Source: Glandiceps talaboti (Eukaryota; Hemichordata; Enteropneusta; Spengelidae). From it: a DNA stretch of 64,000 nucleotides. The stretch covers positions 105,001 through 169,000 of the forward strand of contig NW_027554291.1 of the NCBI RefSeq assembly GCF_964340395.1, given 5' to 3'. Below are positions 46,518-59,500 of this stretch, in pieces. The notes under the pieces were generated by a model, which was given only the letters and a program-made list of their open reading frames with translations, was not told where the DNA came from and searched no databases. The first letter of the stretch is position 1. The number at the start of each line of letters is the position of its first letter. The translations under genes and the position numbers were made by a program.

Positions 46518-46648
46518 TCTGAGTTGGAACACATCTGCGTTTATAGTGCTAGTTGTGTGTATTCACTAAGCCGTTTCAATATAATAATCATATGGGCGTT
46601 TTATTTTCAACATCACGCAAACCATTGGCCTCTTTTCATGGTAGCGAT

Positions 46649-46811
46649 TAGTCTATCTGCTAGACCTCGGATGTTCTTCCGATACAAATGAAACACGACC
46701 GAACATCGCTATCGAGGTTGGAACATCCAAGGCAAGCCCTCACTGCGAACTTCGTTCGCTTCAATAGTACTTAGTATCGAAAGAAAGCACGAACATCTAG
46801 CAGCAAGACTA
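46649..46811. mobile_element. MITE copy 1, 163 bp, nested in TE2
   Basis: A miniature inverted-repeat element. The ends TAGTCTATCTGCTAGA and (reverse complement) TAGTCTTGCTGCTAGA match at 14 of 16 positions. It is flanked by a 9-bp direct repeat, GGTAGCGAT, at 46640-46648 and 46812-46820, the expected target duplication. A 9-bp duplication is typical of Mutator-like elements, but other groups with 8-9 bp duplications cannot be excluded. There is no coding capacity. Confidence 0.75.
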
Positions 46812-47265
46812 GGTAGCGATTTGACAGACGCCAACAAAATCGAATTTTAGACTCTAATATTACTCTTCGCACGTACAGAGTACTTTTTATAGGATAATAT
46901 CATAAAAAGTGAATCAGAGCCACAAGCATCTAACCTAGAGTCTAAAATTAGATTTTATCCGATAATGGATATTTGTGTAAAGTCGCGTCTTCATGGGGTC
47001 AGGTGTAAAAAAGACGGGTCAAAGTTTGGAAATGTGCACTCAGAGAACTGCGACACAACTGCTGACAGAGAGTTCTCAAATCATATTTCAGAGCTAAGGT
47101 GGCTATTGTCCTGCGTGTTCATTATAAAACGGCCAAGTTCGCGTCACAATTTGTAAAATAACGCTACGACATTATACTAAACAATAAAGAATAAATAAGC
47201 CTTTGAAGTTTCTGTGCTCCTACTATAAATACTTCCTATGAATCTGGCCACAACTACTCATGTCC

Positions 47266-47380
47266 TAGTCTAGCTGCTAGACCTCAGGTGTTATTCCGAA
47301 TTTACAATACGACAAGGATGGGCATTCGTCATCACGGCGAACTTCGTCGGGAGAAAGCCCGAACGTCTAGCAGCAAGACA
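47266..47380. mobile_element. MITE copy 2, about 115 bp, nested in TE2
   Basis: Related to copy 1: it begins TAGTCTAGCTGCTAGACCTC, contains GCGAACTTCGTCGGGAGAAA, and ends GAACGTCTAGCAGCAAGAC. It is shorter than copy 1, apparently by internal deletion, and I see no clear target duplication, so it may be older or damaged at one end. Confidence 0.65.
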
Positions 47381-47562
47381 ACTTTCTATAGTGGTCTGAG
47401 CGCACCATGCATACAATGAAAAGATGGAAAAGAAGATTATGCAAATACCCGACACTTCTTTATTTCTGTTGATATAGATGATGAGGCCAATTAACACATT
47501 TCTACCAGCTTAGCATATTAACTAACCTCGGATTTTCGAGGTTGGGAAGTTCTCAATTGGTC

Positions 47563-47591
47563 ATACTTTAGCATCGGAGAGAATTGTAATG
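47563..47591 (-). repeat. TE2 right terminal inverted repeat
   Basis: Ends in AGAATTGTAATG (47580-47591), preceded by TTTAGCATCGGAG. Read on the minus strand it matches the left end for 12 bp and then imperfectly. Confidence 0.75.
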
Positions 47592-50500
47592 TTCACTGGT
47601 TTTAAACCGGTTTGCGACAGGTTTTGACCAGTTTTGATCGGTTTTAAACCGGTGTTGACTGGTTTTGATCGGTTTTGACTTGTTTTGACCAGTTTTGGAA
47701 TGGTTTCGATAGGTTTCGACAGCTTTGACCAGTTTTGATCTGTTTTCACCTGTTTATAACCAATTTGGAAGGTTTTGACCGGTATTGACTCATTTTCACC
47801 AGTTTTGGTCCGCCTTGTATAGGTTTTCGACCGGTTTGGACCGTTTGGACAGGTTTGCTCAGGTTTTGACTCATTTAAACCTGTACACAACAGGTTTGGA
47901 AAGGTGTCGACCGGTTTGCGGTTTGGTCGGGTTTTGACAGTATTGTTTATGTTTTAACTAATTATGATCGGATTTGACTGGTTTAAAACCCGTATGGACA
48001 GGTTTTGACCTTTTTTGTCTTGTTTGCAATGGTTGTGGACCGGTTTGGACAGGTTGTGACCGGTTTGAAATGGTTTTGGACAGGTTTGGACCGGTTTGGA
48101 CAGGTTTTGGACCGGTTTTGATATGTTTGCACAGGTTTTGACCAGTTTTGATCAGTTTTGACTGGTTTAAAACCAGTATTGACTGGTTTTGATTAGTTTT
48201 GAATTGTTTGCACTGGTTTTCGACCGGTTTGGACCGGTTATGAAAGGTTTGGACAGGTTTTGACAAGTTTTGATCGGTTTTGACGGGTTTTGAGTTGTTT
48301 GCACCTATTTTTGACCGGTTTGGACCGGTTTGACCGGTTTAAAACCAGTGTTGACTGGTTTTGATTAGTTTTGACTTTTTTGCACTGGTTTTCGACCGTT
48401 CTGGACCGGTTTTGAAAGGTTTGGACAGGTTTTGACAAGTTTTGATCGGTTTTGACGGGTTTTGAGTTGTTTGCACCTATTTTTGACCGGTTTGGACCGG
48501 TTTGACAGGTTTGCACAGGTTTTGACCTAATTTCACTGGTTTTAAACCGGTTTCCGACAGGTTTTGACCAGTTTTGATCAGTTTTGACTGGTTTTAAACC
48601 TGTGTTGACTGGTTTCGATAGGTTTCGACAGGTTTGAACCGGTTTTGACAGGTTTTGACCAGTTTTGATCAGTTTTGACCGGTTTTAAAACGGTGTTGAC
48701 TGGTTTTGATCAGTTTTGACTTGTTTGCACCGGTTTTGGACCAGTTTCGATAGGTTTTCGACCGGTTTGGACCGGTTTTGACAGGTTTGGATAGGTTTAA
48801 CTGGTTTTGACGGGTTTTGCACCTATTTTGGACAGGTTTAGATAGGTTTTTGACCGGTTTGGAGAGGTTTGACCTGTTTGCACAGGTTTTGACCAGTTTT
48901 GATCAGTTTTGATCGGTTTTAAACCGGTGTTGACTGGTTTTGATCAGTTTTAACTTGTTTAAAACCAGTGTTGACTGGTTTTGATTAGTTTTGACTTGTT
49001 TGCTCTAGTTTTCGACCGTTCTGGACCGGTTTTGAAAAGTTTGGACAGGTTTTGACAAGTTTTGATCGGTTTTGACGGGTTTTGAGTTGTTTGCACCTAT
49101 TTTTGACCGGTTTGGACCGGATTGATAGGTTTTGATCAGTTTTGACTGGTTTAAAACCAGTATTGACTGGTTTTGATTAGTTTTGACTTGTTTGCACTGG
49201 TTTTCGACCGTTCTGGACCGGTTTTGAAAGGTTTGGACAGGTTTTGACAAGTTTTGATCGGTTTTGACGGGTTTTGAGTTGTTTGCACCTATTTTTGACC
49301 GGTTTGGACCGGTTTGACAGGTTTGCACAGGTTTTGACCTAATTTCACTGGTTTTAAACCGGTTTGCGACAGGTTTTGACCAGTTTTGATCAGTTTTGAC
49401 TGGTTTTAAACCTGTGTTGACTGGTTTCGATAGGTTTCGACAGGTTTGAACCGGTTTTGACAGGTTTTGACCAGTTTTGATCAGTTTTGACCGGTTTTAA
49501 AACGGTGTTGACTGGTTTTGATCAGTTTTGACTTGTTTGCACTGGTTTTGGACCAGTTTCGATAGGTTTTCGACCGGTTTGGACCGGTTTTGACAGGTTT
49601 GGATAGGTTTAACTGGTTTTGACGGGTTTTGCACCTATTTTGGACAGGTTTAGATAGGTTTTTGACCGGTTTGGAGAGGTTTGACCTGTTTGCACAGGTT
49701 TTGACCAGTTTTGATCAGTTTTGATCGGTTTTAAACCGGTGTTGACAGGTTTTGATCAGTTTTGACTTGTTTGCACTGGTTTTGGACCAGTTTGGATGGG
49801 TTTTGGACCGGTTTTGAAAGGTTTGGACAGGTTTTGACAAGTTTTGATCGGTTTTGACGGTTTTTGAGTTGTTTGCACCTATTTTTGACCAGTTTGGACA
49901 GGTTTGGACCGGTTTGGACAGGTTTTGGACCGGTTTTGATATGTTTGCACAGGTTTTGACCAGTTTTGATCAGTTTTGACCGGTTTAAAACCAGTGTTGA
50001 CTGGTTTTGATCAGTTTTGACTTGTTTAAAACCAGTGTTGACTGGTTTTGATTAGTTTTGACTTGTTTGCACTGGTTTTCGACCGTTCTGGACCGGTTTT
50101 GAAAGGTTTGGACAGGTTTTGACCAGTTTTGATCAGTTTTGACTGGTTTAAAACCAGTATTGACTGGTTTTGATTAGTTTTGAATTGTTTGCACTGGTTT
50201 TCGACCGGTTTGGACCGGTTATGAAAGGTTTGGACAGGTTTTGACAAGTTTTGATCGGTTTTGACGGGTTTTGAGTTGTTTGCACCTAGTTTTGACCGGT
50301 TTGGACCGGATTGATAGGTTTTGATCAGTTTTGACTTGTTTGCACTGGTTTCGGACCAGTTTCGATAGGTTTTCGACCGGTTTGGACCGGTTTGGACAGG
50401 TTTGGACAGGTTTGGAAAAGTTTTGACTTGTTTTGACGGGTTTTACACCTATTTTAGACAGGTTTGTATAGGTTTTTGACCGGTTTGGAGAGGTTTGACC

Positions 50501-53500
50501 TGTTTGCACAGGTTTTGACCAGTTTTCACTGGTTTTAAACCGGTTTGCGACAGGTTTTGACCAGTTTTGATCGGTTTTAAACCGGTCTTGACTGGTTTTG
50601 ATCGGTTTTGACTTGTTTTGACCAGTTTTGGAATGGTTTCGATAGGTTTCGACAGCTTTGACCAGTTTTGATCTGTTTTCACCTGTTTATAACCAATTTG
50701 GAAGGTTTTGACCGGTATTGACTCATTTTCACCAGTTTTGGTCCGCCTTGTATAGGTTTTCGACCGGTTTGGACCGTTTGGACAGGTTTGCTCAGGTTTT
50801 GACTCATTTAAACCTGTACACAACAGGTTTGGAAAGGTGTCGACCGGTTTGCGGTTTGGTCGGGTTTTGACAGTATTGTTTATGTTTTAACTAATTATGA
50901 TCGGATTTGACTGGTTTAAAACCCGTATGGACAGGTTTTGACCTTTTTTGTCTTGTTTGCAATGGTTGTGGACCGGTTTGGACAGGTTGTGACCGGTTTG
51001 AAATGGTTTTGGACAGGTTTGGACCGGTTTGGACAGGTTTTGGACCGGTTTTGATATGTTTGCACAGGTTTTGACCAGTTTTGATCAGTTTTGACTGGTT
51101 TAAAACCAGTATTGACTGGTTTTGATTAGTTTTGAATTGTTTGCACTGGTTTTCGACCGGTTTGGACCGGTTATGAAAGGTTTGGACAGGTTTTGACAAG
51201 TTTTGATCGGTTTTGACGGGTTTTGAGTTGTTTGCACCTATTTTTGACCGGTTTGGACCGGTTTGACAGGTTTAAAACCAGTGTTGACTGGTTTTGATTA
51301 GTTTTGACTTTTTTGCACTGGTTTTCGACCGTTCTGGACCGGTTTTGAAAGGTTTGGACAGGTTTTGACAAATTTTGATCGGTTTTGACGGGTTTTGAGT
51401 TGTTTGCACCTATTTTTGACCGGTTTGGACCGGTTTGACAGGTTTGCACAGGTTTTGACCTAATTTCACTGGTTTTAAACCGGTTTCCGACAGGTTTTGA
51501 CCAGTTTTGATCAGTTTTGACTGGTTTTAAAACTGTGTTGACTGGTTTCGATAGGTTTCGACAGGTTTGAACCGGTTTTGACAGATTTTGACCAGTTTTG
51601 ATCAGTTTTGACCGGTTTTAAACCTGTGTTGACTGGTTTCGATAGGTTTCGACAGGTTTGAACCGGTTTTGACAGGTTTTGACCAGTTTTGATCAGTTTT
51701 GACCGGTTTTAAAACGGTGTTGACTGGTTTTGATCAGTTTTGACTTGTTTGCACTGGTTTTGGACCAGTTTCGATAGGTTTTCGACCGGTTTGGACCGGT
51801 TTTGACAGGTTTGGATAGGTTTAACTGGTTTTGACGGGTTTTACACCTATTTTGGACAGGTTTAGATAGGTTTTTGACCGGTTTGGAGAGGTTTGACCTG
51901 TTTGTACAGGTTTTGACCAGTTTTGATCAGTTTTGATCGGTTTTAAACCGGTGTTGACTGGTTTTGATCAGTTTTAACTTGTTTAAAACCAGTGTTGACT
52001 GGCTTTGATTAGTTTTGACTTGTTTGCACTGGTTTTCGACCGTTCTGGACCGGTTTTGAAAGGTTTGGACAGGTTTTGACAAGTTTTGATCGGTTTTGAC
52101 GGGTTTTGAGTTGTTTGCACCTATTTTTGACGGGTTTGGACCGGATTGATAGGTTTTGATCAGTTTTGACTGGTTTAAAACCAGTATTGACTGGTTTTGA
52201 TTAGTTTTGAATTGTTTGCACTGGTTTTCGACCGGTTTGGACCGGTTATGAAAGGTTTGGACAGGTTTTGACAAGTTTTGATCGGTTTTGACGGGTTTTG
52301 AGTTGTTTGCACCTATTTTTGACCGGTTTGGACCGGTTTGACCGGTTTAAAACCAGTGTTGACTGGTTTTGATTAGTTTTGACTTGTTTGCACTGGTTTT
52401 CGACCGTTCTGGACCTGTTATTAAAGGTTTGGACAGGTTTGGACAAGTTTTGATCGGTTTTGACGGGTTTTGAGTTGTTTGCACCTAGTTTTGACCGGTT
52501 TGGACCGGATTGATAGGTTTTGATCAGTTTTGACTTGTTTGCACTGGTTTTGGACCAGTTTCGATAGGTTTTCGACCGGTTTGGACCGGTTTTGACAGGT
52601 TTGGACAGGTTTGGAAAAGTTTTGACTGGTTTTGACGGGTTTTGCACCTATTTTAGACAGGTTTGGATAGGTTTTTGACCGGTTTGGAGAGGTTTGACCT
52701 GTTTGCACAGGTTTTGACCAGTTTTCACTGGTTTTAAACCGGTTTGCGACAGGTTTTGACCAGTTTTGATCGGTTTTGACGGGTTTTGAGTTGTTTGCAC
52801 CTAGTTTTGACCGGTTTGGACCGGATTGATAGGTTTTGATCAGTTTTGACTTGTTTGCACTGGTTTTGGACCAGTTTCGATAGGTTTTCGACCGGTTTGG
52901 ACCGGTTTTGACAGGTTTGGACAGGTTTGGAAAAGTTTTGACTGGTTTTGACGGGTTTTGCACCTATTTTAGACAGGTTTGGATAGGTTTTTGACCGGTT
53001 TGGAGAGGTTTGACCTGTTTGCACAGGTTTTGACCAGTTTTCACTGGTTTTAAACCGGTTTGCGACAGGTTTTGACCAGTTTTGATCGGTTTTGACGGGT
53101 TTTGAGTTGTTTGCACCTAGCTTTGACCGGTTTGGACCGGATTGATAGGTTTTGATCAGTTTTGACTTGTTTGCACTGGTTTTGGACCAGTTTCGATAGG
53201 TTTTCGACCGGTTTGGACCGGTTTTGACAGGTTTGGAAAAGTTTTGACTGGTTTTGACGGGTTTTGCACCTATTTTAGACAGGTTTGGATAGGTTTTTGA
53301 CCGGTTTGGAGAGGTTTGACCTGTTTGCACAGGTTTTGACCAGTTTTCACTGGTTTTAAACCGGTTTGCGACAGGTTTTGACCAGTTTTGATCGGTTTTA
53401 AACCGGTGTTGACTGGTTTTGATCGGTTTTGACTTGTTTTCACCAGTTTTGGAATGGTTTCGATAGGTTTCGACAGCTTTGACCAGTTTTGATCTGTTTT

Positions 53501-56500
53501 CACCTGTTTATAACCAATTTGGAAGGTTTTGACCGGTATTGACTCATTTTCACCAGTTTTGGTCCGCCTTGTATAGGTTTTCGACCGGTTTGGACCGTTT
53601 GGACAGGTTTGCTCAGGTTTTGACTCATTTAAACCTGTACACAACAGGTTTGGAAAGGTGTCGACCGGTTTGCGGTTTGGTTGGGTTTTGACAGTATTGT
53701 TTATGTTTTAACTAATTATGATCGGATTTGACTGGTTTAAAACCGGTTTGGACAGGTTTTGACCTTTTTTGTCTTGTTTGCAATGGTTGTGGACCGGTTT
53801 GGACAGGTTGTGACCGGTTTGAAATGGTTTTGGACAGGTTTGGACCGGTTTGGACAGGTTTTGGACCGGTTTTGATATGTTTGCACAGGTTTTGACCAGT
53901 TTTGATCAGTTTTGACTGGTTTAAAACCAGTGTTGACTGGTTTTGATTAGTTTTGAATTGTTTGCACTGGTTTTCGACCGGTTTGGACCGGTTATGAAAG
54001 GTTTGGGCAGGTTTTGACAAGTTTTGATCGGTTTTGACGGGTTTTGAGTTGTTTGCACCTATTTTTGACCGGTTTGGACCGGTTTGACAGGTTTGCACAG
54101 GTTTTGACCTAATTTCACTGGTTTTAAACCGGTTTGCGACAGGTTTTGACCAGTTTTGATCAGTTTTGACCGGTTTTAAACCTGTGTTGACTGGTTTCGA
54201 TAGGTTTCGACAGGTTTGAACCGGTTTTGACAGGTTTTGACCAGTTTTGATCAGTTTTGACCGGTTTTAAAACGGTGTTGACTGGTTTTGATCAGTTTTG
54301 ATCGGTTTTGACTTGTTTTCACCAGTTTTGGAATGTTTTCGATAGGTTTCGACAGGTTTGAACCAGTTTTGACAGGTTTTGACCAGTTTTGATCTGTTTT
54401 CACCTGTTTATAACCAATTTGGAAGGTTTTGACCGGTATTGATATATTTGCACAGGTTTTGACCAGTTTTGATCAGTTTTGACCGGTTTAAAACCAGTGT
54501 TGACTGGTTTTGATCAGTTTTGACTTGTTTAAAACCAGTGTTGACTGGTTTTGATTAGTTTTGACTTGTTTGCACTGGTTTTCGACCGTTCTGGACCTGT
54601 TATTAAAGGTTTGGACAGGTTTTGACAAGTTTTGATCGGTTTTGAAGGGTTTTGAGTTGTTTGCACCTAGTTTTGACCGGTTTGGACCGGATTGATAGGT
54701 TTTGATCAGTTTTGACTTTATTTGCACTGGTTTTGGACCAGTTTCGATAGGTTTTCGACCGGTTTGGACCGGTTTGGACAGGTTTGGACAGGTTTGGAAA
54801 AGTTTTGACTGGTTTTGACGGGTTTTGCACCTATTTTAGACAGGTTTGGATAGGTTTTTGACCGGTTTGGAGAGGTTTGACCTGTTTGCACAGGTTTTGA
54901 CCAGTTTTCACTGGTTTTAAACCGGTTTGCGACAGGTTTTGACCAGTTTTGATCGGTTTTGACGGGTTTTGAGTTGTTTGCACCTATTTTTGACCGGTTT
55001 GGACCGGTTTGACAGGTTTTGATCAGTTTTGACTTGTTTGCACTGGTTTTGGACCAGTTTGGATGGGTTTTCGACCGGTTTTGAAAGGTTTGGACAGGTT
55101 TTGACAAGTTTTGATCGGTTTTGACGGGTTTTGAGTTGTTTGCACCTATTTTTGACCAGTTTGGACCGGTTTGGACCGGTTTGGACAGGTTTTGGACCGG
55201 TTTTGATATGTTTGCACAGGTTTTGACCAGTTTTGATCAGTTTTGACCGGTTTAAAACCAGTGTTGACTGGTTTTGATCAGTTTTGACTTGTTTAAAACC
55301 AGTGTTGACTGGTTTTGATTAGTTTTGACTTGTTTGCACTGGTTTTCGACCGTTCTGGACCTGTTATTAAAGGTTTGGACAGGTTTTGACAAGTTTTGAT
55401 CGGTTTTGACGGGTTTTGAGTTGTTTGCACCTAGTTTTGACCGGTTTGGACCGGATTGATAGGTTTTGATCAGTTTTGACTTGTTTGCACTGGTTTTGGA
55501 CCAGTTTCGATAGGTTTTCGACCGGTTTGGACCGGTTTTGACAGGTTTGGACAGGTTTGGAAAAGTTTTGACTGGTTTTGACGGGTTTTGCACCTATTTT
55601 AGACAGGTTTGGATAGGTTTTTGACCGGTTTGGAGAGGTTTGACCTGTTTGCACAGGTTTTGACCAGTTTTCACTGGTTTTAAACCGGTTTGCGACAGGT
55701 TTTGACCAGTTTTGATCGGTTTTAAACCGGTGTTGACTGGTTTTGATCGGTTTTGACTTGTTTTCACCAGTTTTGGAATGGTTTCGATAGGTTTCGACAG
55801 CTTTGACCAGTTTTGATCTGTTTTCACCTGTTTATAACCAATTTGGAAGGTTTTGACCGGTATTGACTCATTTTCACCAGTTTTGGTCCGCCTTGTATAG
55901 GTTTTCGACCGGTTTGGACCGTTTGGACAGGTTTGCTCAGGTTTTGACTCATTTAAACCTGTACACAACAGGTTTGGAAAGGTGTCGACCGGTTTGCGGT
56001 TTGGTTGGGTTTTGACAGTATTGTTTATGTTTTAACTAATTATGATCGGATTTGACTGGTTTAAAACCGGTTTGGACAGGTTTTGACCTTTTTTGTCTTG
56101 TTTGCAATGGTTGTGGAAAGGTTTGGACAGGTTGTGACCGGTTTGAAATGGTTTTGGACAGGTTTGGACCGGTTTGGACAGGTTTTGGACCGGTTTTGAT
56201 ATGTTTGCACAGGTTTTGACCAGTTTTGATCAGTTTTGAATGGTTTAAAACCAGTGTTGACTGGGTTTGATTAGTTTTGAATTGTTTGCACTGGTTTTCG
56301 ACCGGTTTGGACCGGTTATGAAAGGTTTTTACAGGTTTTGACAAGTTTTGATCGGTTTTGACGGGTGTTGAGTTGTTTGCACCTATTTTTGACCGGTTTG
56401 GACCGGTTTGACCGGTTTAAAACCAGTGTTGACTGGTTTTGATTAGTTTTGACTTGTTTGCACTGGTTTTCGACCGTTCTGGACCGGTTTTGAAAGGTTT

Positions 56501-59500
56501 GGACAGGTTTTGACAAGTTTTGATCGGTTTTGACGGGTTTTGAATTGTTTGCACCTATTTTTGACCGGTTTGGACCGGTTTGACAGGTTTGCACAGGTTT
56601 TGACCTAATTTCACTGGTTTTAAACCGGTTTGCGACAGGTTTTGACCAGTTTTGATCAGTTTTGACAGGTTTTAAACCTGTGTTGACTGGTTTCGATAGG
56701 TTTCGACAGGTTTGAACCGGTTTTGACAGGTTTTGACCAGTTTTGACCGGTTTTAAAACGGTGTTGACTGGTTTTGATCAGTTTTGATCGGTTTTGACTT
56801 GTTTTCACCAGTTTTGGAATGTTTTCGATAGGTTTCGACAGGTTTGAACCAGTTTTGACAGGTTTTGACCAGTTTTGATCTGTTTTCACCTGTTTATAAC
56901 CAATTTGGAAGGTTTTGACCGGTATTGATATGTTTGCACAGGTTTTGACCAGTTTTGATCAGTTTTGACCGGTTTAAAACCAGTGTTGACTGGTTTTGAT
57001 CAGTTTTGACTTGTTTAAAACCAGTGTTGACTGGTTTTGATTAGTTTTGACTTGTTTGCACTGGTTTTCGACCGTTCTGGACCTGTTATTAAAGGTTTGG
57101 ACAGGTTTTGACAAGTTTTGATCGGTTTTGACGGGTTTTGAGTTGTTTGCACCTAGTTTTGACCGGTTTGGACCGGATTGATAGGTTTTGATCAGTTTTG
57201 ACTTGTTTGCACTGGTTTTGGACCAGTTTCGATAGGTTTTCGACCGGTTTGGACCGGTTTGGACAGGTTTGGACAGGTTTGGAAAAGTTTTGACTGGTTT
57301 TGACGGGTTTTGCACCTATTTTAGACAGGTTTGGATAGGTTTTTGACCGGTTTGGAGAGGTTTGACCTGTTTGCACAGGTTTTGACCAGTTTACACTGGT
57401 TTTAAACCGGTTTGCGACAGGTTTTGACCAGTTTTGATCGGTTTTAAACCGGTGTTGACTGGTTTTGATCGGTTTTGACTTGTTTTCACCAGTTTTGGAA
57501 TGGTTTTGATAGGTTTCGACAGCTTTGACCAGTTTTGATCTGTTTTCGCCTGTTTATAAACAATTTGGAAGGTTTTGACCGGTATTGACTCATTTTCACC
57601 AGTTTTGGTCCGCCTTGTATAAGTTTTCGACCGGTTTGGACCGTTTGGACAGGTTTGCTCAGGTTTTGACTCATTTAAACCTGTACACAACAGGTTTGGA
57701 AAGGTGTCGACCGGTTTGCGGTTTGGTTGGGTTTTGACAGTATTGTTTATGTTTTAACTAATTATGATCGGATTTGACTGGTTTAAAACCGGTTTGGACA
57801 GGTTTTGACCTTTTTTGTCTTGTTTGCAATGGTTGTGGACCGGTTTGGACAGGTTGTGACCGGTTTGAAATGGTTTTGGACAGGTTTGGACCGGTTTGGA
57901 CAGGTTTTGGACCGGTTTTGATATGTTTGCACAGGTTTTGACCAGTTTTGATCAGTTTTGACTGGTTTAAAACCAGTGTTGACTGGTTTTGATTAGTTTT
58001 GAATTGTTTGCACTGGTTTTCGACCGGTTTGGACCGGTTATGAAAGGTTTTTACAGGTTTTGACAAGTTTTGATCGGTTTTGACGGGTTTTGAGTTGTTT
58101 GCACCTATTTTTGACCGGTTTGGACCGGTTTGACCGGTTTAAAACCAGTGTTGACTGGTTTTGATTAGTTTTGACTTGTTTGCACTGGTTTTCGACCGTT
58201 CTGGACCGGTTTTGAAAGGTTTGGACAGGTTTTGACAAGTTTTGATCGGTTTTGACGGGTTTTGAGTTGTTTGCACCTATTTTTGACCGGTTTGGACCGG
58301 TTTGACAGGTTTGCACAGGTTTTGACCTAATTTCACTGGTTTTAAACCGGTTTGCGACAGGTTTTGACCAGTTTTGATCAGTTTTGACCGGTTTTAAACC
58401 TGTGTTGACTGGTTTCGATAGGTTTCGACAGGTTTGAACCGGTTTTGACAGGTTTTGACCAGTTTTGATCAGTTTTGACCGGTTTTAAAACGGTGTTGAC
58501 TGGTTTTGATCAGTTTTGATCGGTTTTGACTTGTTTTCACCAGTTTTGGAATGTTTTCGATAGGTTTCGACAGGTTTGAACCAGTTTTGACAGGTTTTGA
58601 CCAGTTTTGATCTGTTTTCACCTGTTTATAACCAATTTGGAAGGTTTTGACCGGTATTGATATGTTTGCACAGGTTTTGACCAGTTTTGATCAGTTTTGA
58701 CCGGTTTAAAACCAGTGTTGACTGGTTTTGATCAGTTTTGACTTGTTTAAAACCAGTGTTGACTGGTTTTGATTAGTTTTGACTTGTTTGCACTGGTTTT
58801 CGACCGTTCTGGACCTGTTATTAAAGGTTTGGACAGGTTTGGACAAGTTTTGATCGGTTTTGAAGGGTTTTGAGTTGTTTGCACCTAGTTTTGACCGGTT
58901 TGGACCGGATTGATAGGTTTTGATCAGTTTTGACTTGTTTGCACTGGTTTTGGACCAGTTTCGATAGGTTTTCGACCGGTTTGGACCGGTTTTGACAGGT
59001 TTGGACAGGTTTGGAAAAGTTTTGACTGGTTTTGACGGGTTTTGCACCTATTTTAGACAGGTTTGGATAGGTTTTTGACCGGTTTGGAGAGGTTTGACCT
59101 GTTTGCACAGGTTTTGACCAGTTTTCACTGGTTTTAAACCGGTTTGCGACAGGTTTTGACCAGTTTTGATCGGTTTTGACGGGTTTTGAGTTGTTTGCAC
59201 CTATTTTTGACCGGTTTGGACCGGTTTGACAGGTTTTGATCAGTTTTGACTTGTTTGCACTGGTTTTGGACCAGTTTGGATGGGTTTTCGACCGGTTTTG
59301 AAAGGTTTGGACAGGTTTTGACAAGTTTTGATCGGTTTTGACGGGTTTTGAGTTGTTTGCACCTATTTTTGACCAGTTTGGACCGGTTTGGACAGGTTTT
59401 GGACCGGTTTTGATATGTTTGCACAGGTTTTGACCAGTTTTGATCAGTTTTGACCGGTTTAAAACCAGTGTTGACTGGTTTTGATCAGTTTTGACTTGTT

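Larger units (their letters stand above)
45049..47591. mobile_element. TE2: 2.54-kb TIR DNA element, apparently non-autonomous
   Basis: A non-satellite insertion with inverted ends: CATTACAATTCT at the left and AGAATTGTAATG at the right, extending imperfectly to about 28 bp (GATGCTAAA is shared on both sides). The satellite around it, GACCAGTT and TTCACTGG, rejoins to the usual GACCAGTTTTCACTGG, so no target duplication is evident. That is unusual for a cut-and-paste element. A 7-bp hairpin (AACCTCG/CGAGGTT, 47524-47543) lies about 50 bp from the right end. The insertion between T and T plus a near-terminal hairpin recalls Helentron-type elements, but symmetric TIRs argue against that. No transposase is recognised. 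Two MITE copies sit inside. Confidence 0.72.
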
